Source of the DNA: Streptomyces sp. NBC_01381
GTDB taxonomy: Bacteria > Actinomycetota > Actinomycetes > Streptomycetales > Streptomycetaceae
NCBI RefSeq assembly: GCF_026340305.1
Contig: NZ_JAPEPI010000002.1
Coordinates: 2,418,001-2,482,000 of the forward strand
Reading direction: 5' to 3'
Length of the DNA stretch: 64,000 nt
In this document: one piece after another, positions 17,511-25,626 of the stretch
How positions within the stretch are numbered: the stretch's first letter is position 1
Layout: each line of letters opens with the position of its first letter
Notes under the pieces: model-generated
Told to the model about the DNA's origin: nothing
The model's database searches: none
The model's input: only the letters and a program-made list of their open reading frames with translations
Made by a program: the position numbers and the translations under genes

Positions 17511-17650
17511 GGCGAGCAGCCCTTCCCTGCGCGGATGCATCGTTCCGCCCGCAGTACCCGCATCCGGCCGGTCCATTCGGGTTTGCCCGGCAGAAGTGGG
17601 GAGACCCGGCCGACGACACCCCCCACGGGCATGCTGGGAAAGAAGGAGTC

Positions 17651-17818
17651 ATGGCGGTTCTCGCTGTGTTCATACCGGTGTTGATGCTGGGCATCGTCCT
17701 GGCATTGGGCCGGTACGAGGAGTGGATGCTGCCGTCCGTCGAGAACGCCGGAACAGTCGGGACCGTCGGGAACGCCGCCGACCCCGACGAGGCGGACGCC
17801 GTACGCCGCGCACTGTGA
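17651..17818 (+). CDS. Small membrane-anchored protein, unknown
   Basis: A 55-residue open frame with AAGGAG immediately before the ATG (close spacing). Residues 2-19 (AVLAVFIPVLMLGIVLAL) form one membrane helix; the rest is a short acidic cytoplasmic tail (NAADPDEADAVRRAL) preceded by a GTVGTVGN repeat. Third-position G/C bias and the ribosome site support a real gene. It is divergent from the CBS gene (140 bases apart). No function can be given. Confidence 0.6.
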   Translation: MAVLAVFIPVLMLGIVLALGRYEEWMLPSVENAGTVGTVGNAADPDEADAVRRAL

Positions 17819-18033
17819 CGCGGCCGGGCGGCGCACACTCCCGCGGGGCGCCGCCCGTGACCGCCGGTGTGTTTGTCCCGCGTGGCGTGGGGCAGGCGAG
17901 AACCAACAGTGCTTCGGACCGGAGGCACGTCCGTGGGAGCGGCTCGCGCGCCCCGGGTGTGTCCCGACGCGGCTGCGCGCATCCCACGGTGACTCTTCAA
18001 CCCAAGGCACCGACAAGGGAGTTGCGACGCATC

Positions 18034-18831
18034 ATGCGATCCGACACACCGCTCGCGAAGGGCCACCCGCACGACGACGCCCCCGACACCGCGACCGCCT
18101 TCCGCAGGCTCACCGAACTGCCGCACGGCCCCGAACGCGACGCCCTGCGCGAGGAGTTGGTCAGCGCCTGGCTGCCCATGGCCGAGCGGCTCGCGGGACG
18201 GTTCCGCAACCGCGGCGAATCCCTCGACGACCTGCGCCAGGTCGCGGCCCTCGGCCTGGTCAAGGCCGTCGACCGGTACGACCCGGAGCGCGGCAGCGCC
18301 TTCGAGAGCTACGCCGTGCCGACCGTCACCGGCGAGATCAAGCGCCACTTCCGCGACCACATGTGGACCCTCCATGTGCCGCGCCGCGTACAGGACTTGC
18401 GCAACCGTGTGCGGTTCGCCCGGCAGGACCTGACCCAGACCGTCCCCGGACGCGCGCCGACCCTCGCCGAGATCGCCGAGCGGGCCCAGCTGTCCGAGGA
18501 GGACGCGGCCGCCGGACTCGAAGCGCTCGACAGCTTCACCGCGCTCTCCCTGGACGCCGAACTCCCGGGCAGCGAGGACGGATACGCGCTGCGGGACGTG
18601 CTCGGCGGACCCGACCCCGCCCTCGATGTCGTCGTCGACCGGGAGGCCGTCAAACCACGCATCGCGGCGCTGCCGGAGCGCGAACGCGACATCCTCTACA
18701 TGCGCTTCTTCGGCGACATGACGCAGAGCCGCATCGCGGAACGGCTCGGCATCTCCCAGATGCACGTCTCACGCCTGATCAGCCGCTGCTGCGACCGGCT
18801 TCGCGACCAGGTCATGCGGGACGCAGCCTGA
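18034..18831 (+). CDS. RNA polymerase sigma factor, SigB/SigF/SigG family
   Basis: A 265-residue group 3 sigma factor. Region 2 includes RFRNRGESLDDLRQVAALGLVKA and the core-binding segment YDPERGSAFESYAVPTVTGEIKRHFRD (about 60-110). Region 3 follows (APTLAEIAERAQLSEEDAAAG) and region 4 contains LPERERDILYMRFFGDMTQSRIAERLGISQMHVSRL (about 215-250). Length and the missing N-terminal region 1.1 match stress or sporulation sigma factors of Streptomyces, which are normally restrained by RsbW-like kinases and anti-anti-sigma factors; none is adjacent. The ATG at 18034 is favoured, although the AAGGGAG upstream is distant. Confidence 0.9.
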   Translation: MRSDTPLAKGHPHDDAPDTATAFRRLTELPHGPERDALREELVSAWLPMAERLAGRFRNRGESLDDLRQVAALGLVKAVDRYDPERGSAFESYAVPTVTGEIKRHFRDHMWTLHVPRRVQDLRNRVRFARQDLTQTVPGRAPTLAEIAERAQLSEEDAAAGLEALDSFTALSLDAELPGSEDGYALRDVLGGPDPALDVVVDREAVKPRIAALPERERDILYMRFFGDMTQSRIAERLGISQMHVSRLISRCCDRLRDQVMRDAA

Positions 18832-18849
18832 CGCGTGGGGGCCGCCGGC

Positions 18850-19986
18850 TCAGCCGGGGCGCCGCAGGGCGAGCGCGATATGACGTGACATCACATCGAC
18901 GGCCTGCGCCTCGGCCATCGAGAAGGCGCGCCGCGCCCCGCTTCTGAAAAGCGTCAGGACGCCCTCCACCGGGCCGTCCGTGCGCGAGCTCAGCGGCACG
19001 CACAGCAGGGACGTCACCTGGGCGCGTACGAGGACGGGGGCGCCGGACGCGTCCCTGCCGAAGGCGTCCGGGTCCTCCGGGCGTACCTGCAGCACGGGCG
19101 CCCCGCCGCGCGCCGCCTCGACCACCAGGGGGCATGCGGCGGGCGCCTGTGCGAAGACGTCGTCGACCGGGGCGCCGTTCGGGCCGAGCACGGTCGTACG
19201 CCGCTGGTGCGCGGCCCCTTCGTCGGCGATCACCCAGTCGGCGAACCGCCCGTGCAGCACCCCGGCCGCCCGCTCCAGGACGGCCGCACGGTCCCCGGCC
19301 GGGGCGGTCAGCAGGGTGGCCGTCATGGCGTCCGCGAGGTCGAGGAGCGCCGCGTGCCGGGTCGCCTCGCGCAGGTCGGGCACGGCGCCCTGCGGGCCCG
19401 CATCCTGCGGGCGCGCGCCGTCCATCGGATGCGTCTGCGGCTGCAGCACCACAAGGACCGCCGTACGCGGCTCGGTCCCCGGCCGCAGTGCGGCGAGCGT
19501 CGCGCGGACCGGGGCGTGCGGCATCCGCTGGAGGTGGACGGTGAGGCTGCGGTCGCCCTCGCCGCGTGCGACCGCCGCCGTCTGCGAACGGAACGCCACC
19601 CGGTCGGCGTGCAGCAGGAAACCGGTGAGCGGCCTGCCGGTCGCATAGCCCGCGCGTACGCCCGTGAAACCGGTCGCCGCGAAGTTGAGCCGCCGGACCA
19701 CCGACTCCCGGTCGACCAACGCGACGGGCAGCGGCAGCCGCTGGAAGATCGCCCGAAGCAGCCGCTGTTCGTCGCGGTCGGGGGAGCGGCCTCCGCCGAG
19801 CTGCCCGTCGGCCGCGAGCCGCTCGTAGGCGGGGCGCAACTGCTCGGCCACATGGTCGAGTTCGAAGATCGCCGCGTCGAGCACCGTGCCGAGGTCGCCC
19901 GCCGGGACGGAACGGGCCGACTTCAACTCGGCGACGCGGCGCACGAAGTCCGCGAGCTCCTCGCCGAACTCCTCCGTCTGGGACAT
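18850..19986 (-). CDS. PAS-GAF sensory protein
   Basis: A 378-residue cytoplasmic sensor. An N-terminal helical stretch (residues 1-60) leads to a PAS-like domain (about 75-190: LPLPVALVDRESVVRRLNFAAT, then GRPLTGFLLHADR) and a C-terminal GAF domain (about 215-375: LDLADAMTATLLTAPAGDRAAVLERA to LCVPLSSRTDGPVEGVLTLFR and FSMAEAQAVDVMSRHIALAL). No kinase, phosphatase or cyclase output follows, unlike most Streptomyces PAS-GAF proteins that end in a SpoIIE phosphatase. It is divergent from a GAF-ANTAR protein, so signals may pass to that RNA-binding protein. Confidence 0.8.
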   Translation of the reverse strand: MSQTEEFGEELADFVRRVAELKSARSVPAGDLGTVLDAAIFELDHVAEQLRPAYERLAADGQLGGGRSPDRDEQRLLRAIFQRLPLPVALVDRESVVRRLNFAATGFTGVRAGYATGRPLTGFLLHADRVAFRSQTAAVARGEGDRSLTVHLQRMPHAPVRATLAALRPGTEPRTAVLVVLQPQTHPMDGARPQDAGPQGAVPDLREATRHAALLDLADAMTATLLTAPAGDRAAVLERAAGVLHGRFADWVIADEGAAHQRRTTVLGPNGAPVDDVFAQAPAACPLVVEAARGGAPVLQVRPEDPDAFGRDASGAPVLVRAQVTSLLCVPLSSRTDGPVEGVLTLFRSGARRAFSMAEAQAVDVMSRHIALALRRPG

Positions 19987-20065
19987 GCGTCGAACGTAGT
20001 GGCTGCGGCGGTTTTCCGGAGGGGCGTGCGGGCAGGCGAAAAGGGAGTCAGAGGAGGAATCCGCC

Positions 20066-20776
20066 ATGTCCCTGCTGCCCGAACCGGAACTGGACGGACC
20101 GGAATCCGCGCTGCCCGGGCGCAGGCTCTCGGAACTCGCCGAGCAGGCCGTGCGCTGTACGGCAGCCTGTTGTGGGGCGGGTGCGACGGTCACCGACAGC
20201 GGTGGCGAGCAGCCCGGTGCGGTGACCCATCCCGACCTCGCCGGACTCGTCTCCGTCCAGTTGCGCTCCGGCGTGGGGCCCATACCGGCCGCGCGGGAAC
20301 GCGGGGCTCCGGTGGACTCCGGTGACCTCTTGCGGGACGAGCGGTGGCCCGAGTATCGCGCCATGGCACTCGACTCCGGCGTACGCGCGAGTGTGACGCT
20401 GCCGTTCCAGCGCTCGGGGCTCACGGTGACCCTGACCCTGTTCAGCTTCCGCCCCGGCACGCTGGACGGCGCGCGGCACGGGCCCGTGCGGGTGCTCGGT
20501 GACCTGGCGACGGCGGGTCTTGTCCGCGACCGGCGGTACCGGGCGGCGCTGAGCGAGGTCGATCAGCTGGGGGAGGCGCTGCGGACGCGGCCGGTGGTGG
20601 ATCAGGCCTGCGGCATCGTGATGCATGTGCTCGGCTGCGGGGCGGAGGAGGCCTTCGACGTCCTCCGCAGGGTCTCGCAGGGCTCGAATCGGCGGGTGGC
20701 GGAGGTGGCGGCGGGGCTTGTGCGGACGCGGGGGCGGGGGGTTGAGCGGGAGCTGGAGGGTCTGGCTGCCGGGTGA
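20066..20776 (+). CDS. GAF-ANTAR RNA-binding regulator
   Basis: A 236-residue protein preceded by AGGAGGA. Residues about 20-165 form a GAF-like sensor; residues 175-232 form an ANTAR domain (LGEALRTRPVVDQACGIVMH, AEEAFDVLRRVSQGSNRRVAEVA), which binds paired RNA hairpins and prevents termination. The key VVDQACGIVM and AF..LR..SQ positions are conserved. Its divergent partner is a PAS-GAF protein 80 bases away. The spacer after it has two direct repeats with CCGCCGCTTCGCGGCGG hairpins that can act as terminators. Confidence 0.88.
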   Translation: MSLLPEPELDGPESALPGRRLSELAEQAVRCTAACCGAGATVTDSGGEQPGAVTHPDLAGLVSVQLRSGVGPIPAARERGAPVDSGDLLRDERWPEYRAMALDSGVRASVTLPFQRSGLTVTLTLFSFRPGTLDGARHGPVRVLGDLATAGLVRDRRYRAALSEVDQLGEALRTRPVVDQACGIVMHVLGCGAEEAFDVLRRVSQGSNRRVAEVAAGLVRTRGRGVERELEGLAAG

Positions 20777-21156
20777 GTCTTCGCGGCTCCGCCCCGGGCC
20801 CCGCTCAGGACCGCCGCTTCGCGGCGGATCTTTCCCGCCCACCCACCCGATTGCCCCGCAGCGGTCCCAGCCTGCCGACACGCCGTCGTCGGCCGCGCCG
20901 CCGTACCGCCGCTTCGCGGCGAAAGCTTTCCCGCCCGCCCACCCGATTGCCCGGCAGCTGCCCGCCCACCCCGTCGGTAGGTCTTTCAGCCCGTCCGGCG
21001 TTTGAGGACGAACTCGCCGAAGGCGGTGATCTGCGGTCACCTCGCGGCCGGCGGAGCCGGAAAGGATTCGGGTAGGGGTGGGGTTGGGGAAAGGAAACTC
21101 ACCCAGGCGGAGCCCACCGCCGGGCGAGGGACGCCCCCGCGCGCTCTGATGGACGT
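20777..21156. repeat. Gene-free spacer packed with repeats D and B
   Basis: No gene is seen in 380 bases. Repeat D occurs twice in direct orientation (20811-20862 and 20906-20958), sharing CCGCCGCTTCGCGGCG, CTTTCCCGCCC and CACCCGATTGCCC; each begins with a strong hairpin and probably terminates the ANTAR gene. Dispersed repeat B follows at 20987-21093 (CAGCCCGTCCGGCGTTTGAG, GACGAACTCGCCGAAG, GGTGATC, then TTCGGGTAGGGGTGGGGTTG). Copies of B also lie at 32315-32390, 36777-36848 and, doubled, at 61197-61395. Confidence 0.85.
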
Positions 21157-22404
21157 ATGCGGACGGAAGCCGAGGGACGTGGCCCGGTTCGGTACGGGCC
21201 GCCGTTGCCGGAGGCGGGGCTCCCCGTTCTGCCCGAGCTCACCGCCGTGCTCACCGCAGCCGCAGGCGACGCCCACGCCGAACCCCCCGGCGGCGGCCCC
21301 GCCCTCCGCGAAGCGGCAAGCGGCTACTGGGCCAGACGCGGCCTCGCCGCCGAGCGGGGCCACGTCGTCGCCGCCCCCGGCGCCCCGCCCCTCCTCCTCG
21401 CCCTGACCGCCGCACTCGGCTCCGGCGAGGTCCTGCTGCCCCGCCCCTGCCCCGCCTGGTGGGCCCCGCAGGCGCGGCTGCTCGGCCGCGCGGTCTACCA
21501 CGTGCCGACGCCCGCCGAATGCGGCGGCGTCCCCGACCCGTACGCCCTCCTGGAGACCGTCCGCCGTATCCGCGACGAAGGCGGCACCCCACGCCTCCTG
21601 GTCCTATCCGTCGCCGACGACCCGACCGCCACCGTGCCGCCCCCTGAAGTGCTGCACGAGGCCGTGGAAGCGGCCGTGGACGAGGGCCTGCACATCGTCA
21701 GCGACGAGACCTGGCGCGACACCCTGCACCGCCCGCACGAGACCGTCCTCATCGGCCCCGCCGAGATGGCCCCCGACCGGGTGACCGTCCTGACCGACCT
21801 GTCGGGCGCGTTTCTGCCGCCGGCCCTGCCCGCCGCGGTCGCCCGGTTCCCCGCCACCGCGCGCGGCACCGCGCTGCGTGCCCGCACCCTCGACGTCCTC
21901 ACCGCGCTCGGCGCGCTCCTCGCGGCACCGGCCGCCGCGGCGGCGACGTACGCGATGGGCGAACCGGACGAAGTCTCCGAACGCCTCGTCCGCGCCAACC
22001 GCCTGCACGCGCGCGTGGCCGGCGCCGTGCTGCACAGGGTGGTCGTCGCGGGTGCGCTCGCCAGGCCTCCGCGGGCGGGGCGCCACCTCTACGTGGACCT
22101 AGGCCCGCTGCGTTCCGCCCTCACCGCCCACGGCGTCGGCGACTCGCAGGACCTGGAGGACTTCCTCGGCGAACGGCTCGGCATGCCCGCCCCCGGCGGC
22201 CACCGCTTCGGCGACGACCTCGGGGCGCTGCGGGTACGTCTGTCCACCGGTCCGCTGCTCGGTTCAACCCAGCAGGAGCGCATGGAGTCCCTCACCACAC
22301 CGGACGCGCTGGAATTGCCGCATGTGGAACGGGCGTTGAGCATGTTCGGGTCGGCCTTTGACGATCTCCGCGCAGCAACACGGCGAATGGAGCCTCCTCG
22401 GTGA
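21157..22404 (+). CDS. Aminotransferase class I/II-fold protein lacking lysine
   Basis: A 415-residue protein resembling fold-type I PLP aminotransferases. It has the N-terminal PALREAASGYWARRGL segment, GHVVAAPGAPPLLLAL, and the cofactor aspartate motif IVSDETWRDTLH. The region that should carry the Schiff-base lysine reads VTVLTDLSGAFLPPALPAA: the expected SLSK is replaced by DLSG. The whole protein contains no lysine, so a normal internal aldimine cannot form. It ends in a four-base overlap (GTGA) with a metallo-beta-lactamase-fold gene, implying linked function. It could be a PLP-binding pseudoenzyme, a PMP-dependent enzyme or a scaffold. The start lacks an obvious ribosome site. Confidence 0.75.
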   Translation: MRTEAEGRGPVRYGPPLPEAGLPVLPELTAVLTAAAGDAHAEPPGGGPALREAASGYWARRGLAAERGHVVAAPGAPPLLLALTAALGSGEVLLPRPCPAWWAPQARLLGRAVYHVPTPAECGGVPDPYALLETVRRIRDEGGTPRLLVLSVADDPTATVPPPEVLHEAVEAAVDEGLHIVSDETWRDTLHRPHETVLIGPAEMAPDRVTVLTDLSGAFLPPALPAAVARFPATARGTALRARTLDVLTALGALLAAPAAAAATYAMGEPDEVSERLVRANRLHARVAGAVLHRVVVAGALARPPRAGRHLYVDLGPLRSALTAHGVGDSQDLEDFLGERLGMPAPGGHRFGDDLGALRVRLSTGPLLGSTQQERMESLTTPDALELPHVERALSMFGSAFDDLRAATRRMEPPR

Positions 22405-23534
22405 CGCAACAGACGCAGCAGGCAGAGCAGACGCAGCAGTCAGACCAGGCAGAGCAGACGCAGCGGGCAGGGCAGGCAGAGCACGCCGTACGGGTCACAC
22501 AGAAGACGCGGCCGGCGGGCGGGGGCCCCGCCCTCCCTGTCCCCGCCCCAGCCCCCCTCGCCCCGCCGCGCACCCCCGGCGGGGCGCGTCTGTGGCCCAA
22601 GTCGTTCGCGGACCGGCTGACCGCGCCGCTGCCGGGGCTGCGGGCCCTGGCCCGGTTCGCCCGTGAGGGCTCGCTGCGGCCCACTCCCGAAGGCCTCGCC
22701 GACATCCAGCGGCTGCCCTTCGAGCCGGGGCCGCTGCCCCGCGTCGACACCCGTACCGTCGCCGTCACCTGGGTGGGGCACGCCAGTTGGGTCATCCGGA
22801 TCGGCGGGCTCACCGTCCTCACCGACCCCGTCTGGTCCCGCAAGATCCTCGGCACGCCGGCCCGTGTCACCCCCGCGGGCGTGGCCTGGAGCGCGCTGCC
22901 GCGCGTCGACGCGGTCGTCATCAGCCACAACCACTACGACCACCTGGACGCCCCGACCCTCGCCCGGCTGCCCAGGGACACCCCGGTGTTCGTGCCCGCC
23001 GGGCTCGGCCGCTGGTTCACCCGCCGCCGCTTCGGCCAGGTCACCGAGCTCGACTGGTGGGAGGCCGCCGAACTGGCCGGGGTGCGCTTCGACTTCGTAC
23101 CGGCGCACCACTGGTCCAAGCGGAGCCTCGTCGACACCTGTCGCACCCTCTGGGGCGGCTGGGTACTCACCGACGCTGAGGGGCAGCGGATCTATTTCGC
23201 GGGCGACACCGGGTACGGGCACTGGTTCGAGCGGATCGGCGCGCGGTATCCCGGCATCGACCTTGCGCTGCTTCCGATCGGCGCGTATCACCCCCGGTGG
23301 TGGCTGAGGGACGTCCACTGTGATCCCGAGGAGGCGGTGCTGGCTGCGGCCGAAGTCGGCGCGAGGCGGCTTGCGCCGATGCACTGGGGGACGTTTCTCC
23401 TGTCCGGTGAGCCGGTGCTGGAGCCGCTGACGCGGGTGCGGGGCGCCTGGGAGGCGGCAGGGCGGGATCGTGCGGATCTGTGGGATCTGGCGGTGGGGGC
23501 GTCCCGTGTGCTTGATGGGGACTCGCGGTCTTAG
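22401..23534 (+). CDS. Metallo-beta-lactamase-fold hydrolase, NAPE-PLD/UlaG-like
   Basis: A 377-residue zinc hydrolase of the NAPE-PLD-like branch. Its GTG overlaps the aminotransferase-like stop. Residues 1-30 are an unusual Gln/Thr/Ala low-complexity repeat (QTQQAEQ, QTQQSDQAEQ, QTQRAGQAEH). The core has VTWVGHASWVIRIGG, the metal motif SHNHYDHLD (His176, His178, Asp180, His181), PAHHWSKR, YFAGDTGYG and PMHWGTF. NAPE-PLD-like hydrolases cleave phosphodiesters or lactones; the substrate here is unknown. It converges on a DedA-type gene across a copy of repeat A. Confidence 0.88.
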   Translation: MTQQTQQAEQTQQSDQAEQTQRAGQAEHAVRVTQKTRPAGGGPALPVPAPAPLAPPRTPGGARLWPKSFADRLTAPLPGLRALARFAREGSLRPTPEGLADIQRLPFEPGPLPRVDTRTVAVTWVGHASWVIRIGGLTVLTDPVWSRKILGTPARVTPAGVAWSALPRVDAVVISHNHYDHLDAPTLARLPRDTPVFVPAGLGRWFTRRRFGQVTELDWWEAAELAGVRFDFVPAHHWSKRSLVDTCRTLWGGWVLTDAEGQRIYFAGDTGYGHWFERIGARYPGIDLALLPIGAYHPRWWLRDVHCDPEEAVLAAAEVGARRLAPMHWGTFLLSGEPVLEPLTRVRGAWEAAGRDRADLWDLAVGASRVLDGDSRS

Positions 23535-23552
23535 TTGAGGGTTCGTCTGCGG

Positions 23553-23625
23553 GTGCCGTCGTGGCTTGTCGCGCCCACGCGGCGGAGCCGCAGATGTCAC
23601 AGCCCCGCGCCCCTTACGGGGCGCT
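23553..23625. repeat. Dispersed repeat A, inverted copy A3
   Basis: This 73-base segment is the reverse complement of the 14886-14955 copy with few changes: GTCGTGGCTTGTCGCGCCCA, CGGCGGAGCCGCAGATGTCAC and the hairpin GCGCCCCTTACGGGGCGC. It fills the spacer between two convergent genes and can terminate both. Confidence 0.85.
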
Positions 23626-23642
23626 TCGTCCGCCCGCAGCGC

Positions 23643-24260
23643 TCAAGCCGCCGTACGCCGGACCTTGCGCCACACCGTCGGCGCCACGCTGATCAGCACC
23701 GTCAGACCCACCGCCACCGCCACGCCCTGCCACGGCTTCTCGAAGAGCGAGCCGCCGAGAATGCCGATCAGCTGGTACGTCAGGGCCCAGGCCAGGCAGG
23801 CGGGTACGTCGCCGCGGGCGAACTCGCGCAGCGGCATCTTCGCCATCAGGCACGCCAGCATCACGGGGATCCGCCCTGCCGGGACGAGACGGGACAGGAC
23901 GAGGACCAGCACGCCGTGGGCCGCGAGCTTGGCCTGGGCCTGTTCGAGGCGGTCCTCGGGCGCGCGGTCGCGGATCGCCGCGAGCCAGCGCGAACCGTTC
24001 TTCGACCCCATGCCGCGCTGACCGAGCCAGTACAGGGCGAGGTCCCCGAGGAACGCGGCGAGCGCCGAGACCCCGAACACCATGAGCAGCGCGAACGGCG
24101 CCGTCTGGTGGAAGGCCACCACGGCGGCCGAGCTGACCAGGGCTCCCGTGGGCACCACCGGCACCAGCGCGCCGAGCACGATGAGCAGGAACAGCGACGG
24201 ATAGCCCACCGCCTGCTGCGTCGACTCCGGCGGCACCTGGGCCGCCTGCGCGAGGATCAC
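23643..24260 (-). CDS. DedA/VTT-domain membrane protein
   Basis: A 205-residue integral membrane protein of the SNARE-associated/VTT (DedA) family, which includes undecaprenyl-phosphate and phospholipid transporters. There are about five helices; the conserved features are FGVSALAAFLGDLALYWLGQRG and RLVPAGRIPVMLACLMAKMP, including the R...P.R motif. The ATG overlaps the stop of the upstream metallo-beta-lactamase-fold gene (ATGA), so the two are co-translated. Likely a lipid or polyprenyl-phosphate flippase-like protein. Confidence 0.85.
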   Translation of the reverse strand: MILAQAAQVPPESTQQAVGYPSLFLLIVLGALVPVVPTGALVSSAAVVAFHQTAPFALLMVFGVSALAAFLGDLALYWLGQRGMGSKNGSRWLAAIRDRAPEDRLEQAQAKLAAHGVLVLVLSRLVPAGRIPVMLACLMAKMPLREFARGDVPACLAWALTYQLIGILGGSLFEKPWQGVAVAVGLTVLISVAPTVWRKVRRTAA

Positions 24261-25045
24261 TGGGGCTCCCCCTTGGTGACCTCGGGCCGCACGCTCTCGC
24301 CGTGGCCGAGCCGGTGCACCGCCACCTCGGGTGCGAGCCGCGCCGCATGGCGCACGAACTCCTCGCCCGGCGCGTGGAATTCATGCGGGCGCACCGCGTC
24401 CATGCCGATCGGCCAGTACGTTCCGTAGTGCACCGGCACCGCGCTGCGGGGCGCGATCCTGGCCAGCGCTACGGCGGCGCGCGCCGCGTCGAGATGTCCG
24501 TGGCCCAGATGCGGGCCCCAGCCGCCGACGGGCAGCAGTGCCACGTCGACGTCCCCGACCTCGTCGGCCATCGAGTCGAACAGGCCGGTGTCCCCGGCGA
24601 AGTACGTCCGCGACTCACCGCCCACCACGAACCCGAGCGCGGGCGCACGGTGCGGTCCGACGGGCAGCCGCCGCCCGTCGTGCAGCGCGGACACCACGCG
24701 GACGACGAGATCGCCGACCCGCACCTCGTCGCCGGGCACGACCTCGACGAGACGCAGGTGGGAGAGCCTGCGGGAGAGTCCGGGCACCGCGCCGGGGGCG
24801 CCGCGCGGCAGCAGCACGCGGGTGCCGGGCGCGATGCTCGCGAGCGAGGGCAGATGCAGATGGTCGGCGTGCAGATGAGAGACGAGCACCGCGTCGGCGA
24901 CGGCCGCGTCCGGGGGCGGCAGCGCGCCCCTGCGGCGGCGCAGATGGGCGAGGCGGCGGGCGAACAGCGGGTCCGTCAGCACCCGCAGGCCCGAGTCCTC
25001 GATCGTGCAGGTGGCGTGACCCCACCAGGTGATCTCCACCGGCAC
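24257..25045 (-). CDS. Metallo-beta-lactamase-fold hydrolase
   Basis: A 262-residue zinc hydrolase. The GTG at 25045 has GGAGGA seven bases upstream. VEITWWGHATCTIED opens the fold, SHLHADHLHLP is the metal motif, YFAGDTGLF supplies the bridging Asp and PVHYGTYWP the last His. It is the second such enzyme within 2 kb but belongs to a different, UlaG-like subgroup. It is coupled to the DedA gene; a link to membrane lipid turnover is possible. Confidence 0.88.
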   Translation of the reverse strand: MPVEITWWGHATCTIEDSGLRVLTDPLFARRLAHLRRRRGALPPPDAAVADAVLVSHLHADHLHLPSLASIAPGTRVLLPRGAPGAVPGLSRRLSHLRLVEVVPGDEVRVGDLVVRVVSALHDGRRLPVGPHRAPALGFVVGGESRTYFAGDTGLFDSMADEVGDVDVALLPVGGWGPHLGHGHLDAARAAVALARIAPRSAVPVHYGTYWPIGMDAVRPHEFHAPGEEFVRHAARLAPEVAVHRLGHGESVRPEVTKGEPQ

Positions 25046-25139
25046 TCCGGTTCCTCCTCCGCACGACTGTTTACGAGCCTACGGCCAGGAGTAGGGTCTT
25101 CGGCTGACGACAACTGACGACAGAGGTGAGGGGGACGCG

Positions 25140-25562
25140 ATGGCAGACACGGCAGACGTGGGCGGGATGCGGGTCACGTCGATCGCGAGCCTGACGCCTC
25201 TGGAGGAGCTGGATGTCGACCCCTTCCTGGTGGACTCCCGCAGCCAGCACGCGATGTGCGCGCGGTGGGCCGCGGCCCGTGGGTACGTCGTCACCCGCGA
25301 ACTCGTCGTCCGGGGCCTGCCCGCCGACCACGCCGTCCTGTGGGCCGACATCGACGCGGGCCTCGTGGACCTCTTCGTCGTGCCCAGCCGCCGCGTCCTG
25401 GACCTCGCGCTGCGTTCCGCCGACGAGTTCACCGCGGAGTGCGGGCGGCGCGGGGTGCGGATCGAGACGGCGGGCCTCGCGGAACCGGCGTACGACGCGG
25501 TGATGAAGGCGTGTGTCCACCGGCGGTTGTCCATGCCCACCGCGGGGTACGACGGCCGTTGA
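25140..25562 (+). CDS. Small protein with degenerate serine-recombinase-like fold
   Basis: A 140-residue protein of unknown function. From about residue 35 the sequence SQHAMCARWAAARGYVV, then LWADIDAGLVDLFVVPSRR and RSADEFTAECGRRGVRIETA follows the register of the resolvase catalytic domain (CRxYAxxRGW, AIExGxVDVVVV, ELLxxRGVRF). The first strand has MRVTSIASL instead of a YARVS-type strand, the D-G-S loop is absent and no DNA-binding domain follows, so recombinase activity is unlikely. It could be a domesticated nucleotide- or DNA-binding protein. The resemblance is by eye only. Confidence 0.5.
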   Translation: MADTADVGGMRVTSIASLTPLEELDVDPFLVDSRSQHAMCARWAAARGYVVTRELVVRGLPADHAVLWADIDAGLVDLFVVPSRRVLDLALRSADEFTAECGRRGVRIETAGLAEPAYDAVMKACVHRRLSMPTAGYDGR

Positions 25563-25626
25563 CCTCGCTGGTTCGGCCTGCGGTCGGCGCCGTATGACAC
25601 GCTGGTGTCCGGTTCTGTCATGAAAC

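Noticed and set aside
17880..18030. SigB-type promoter upstream of the sigma factor
   Set aside because: A GTTTGT and a GGGCAG are seen at roughly suitable spacing, but the match to a sigma-B consensus is too loose to report.
21157..22404. Frameshift explanation for the missing lysine
   Set aside because: Reading frame, codon bias and family motifs are continuous on both sides of the site.
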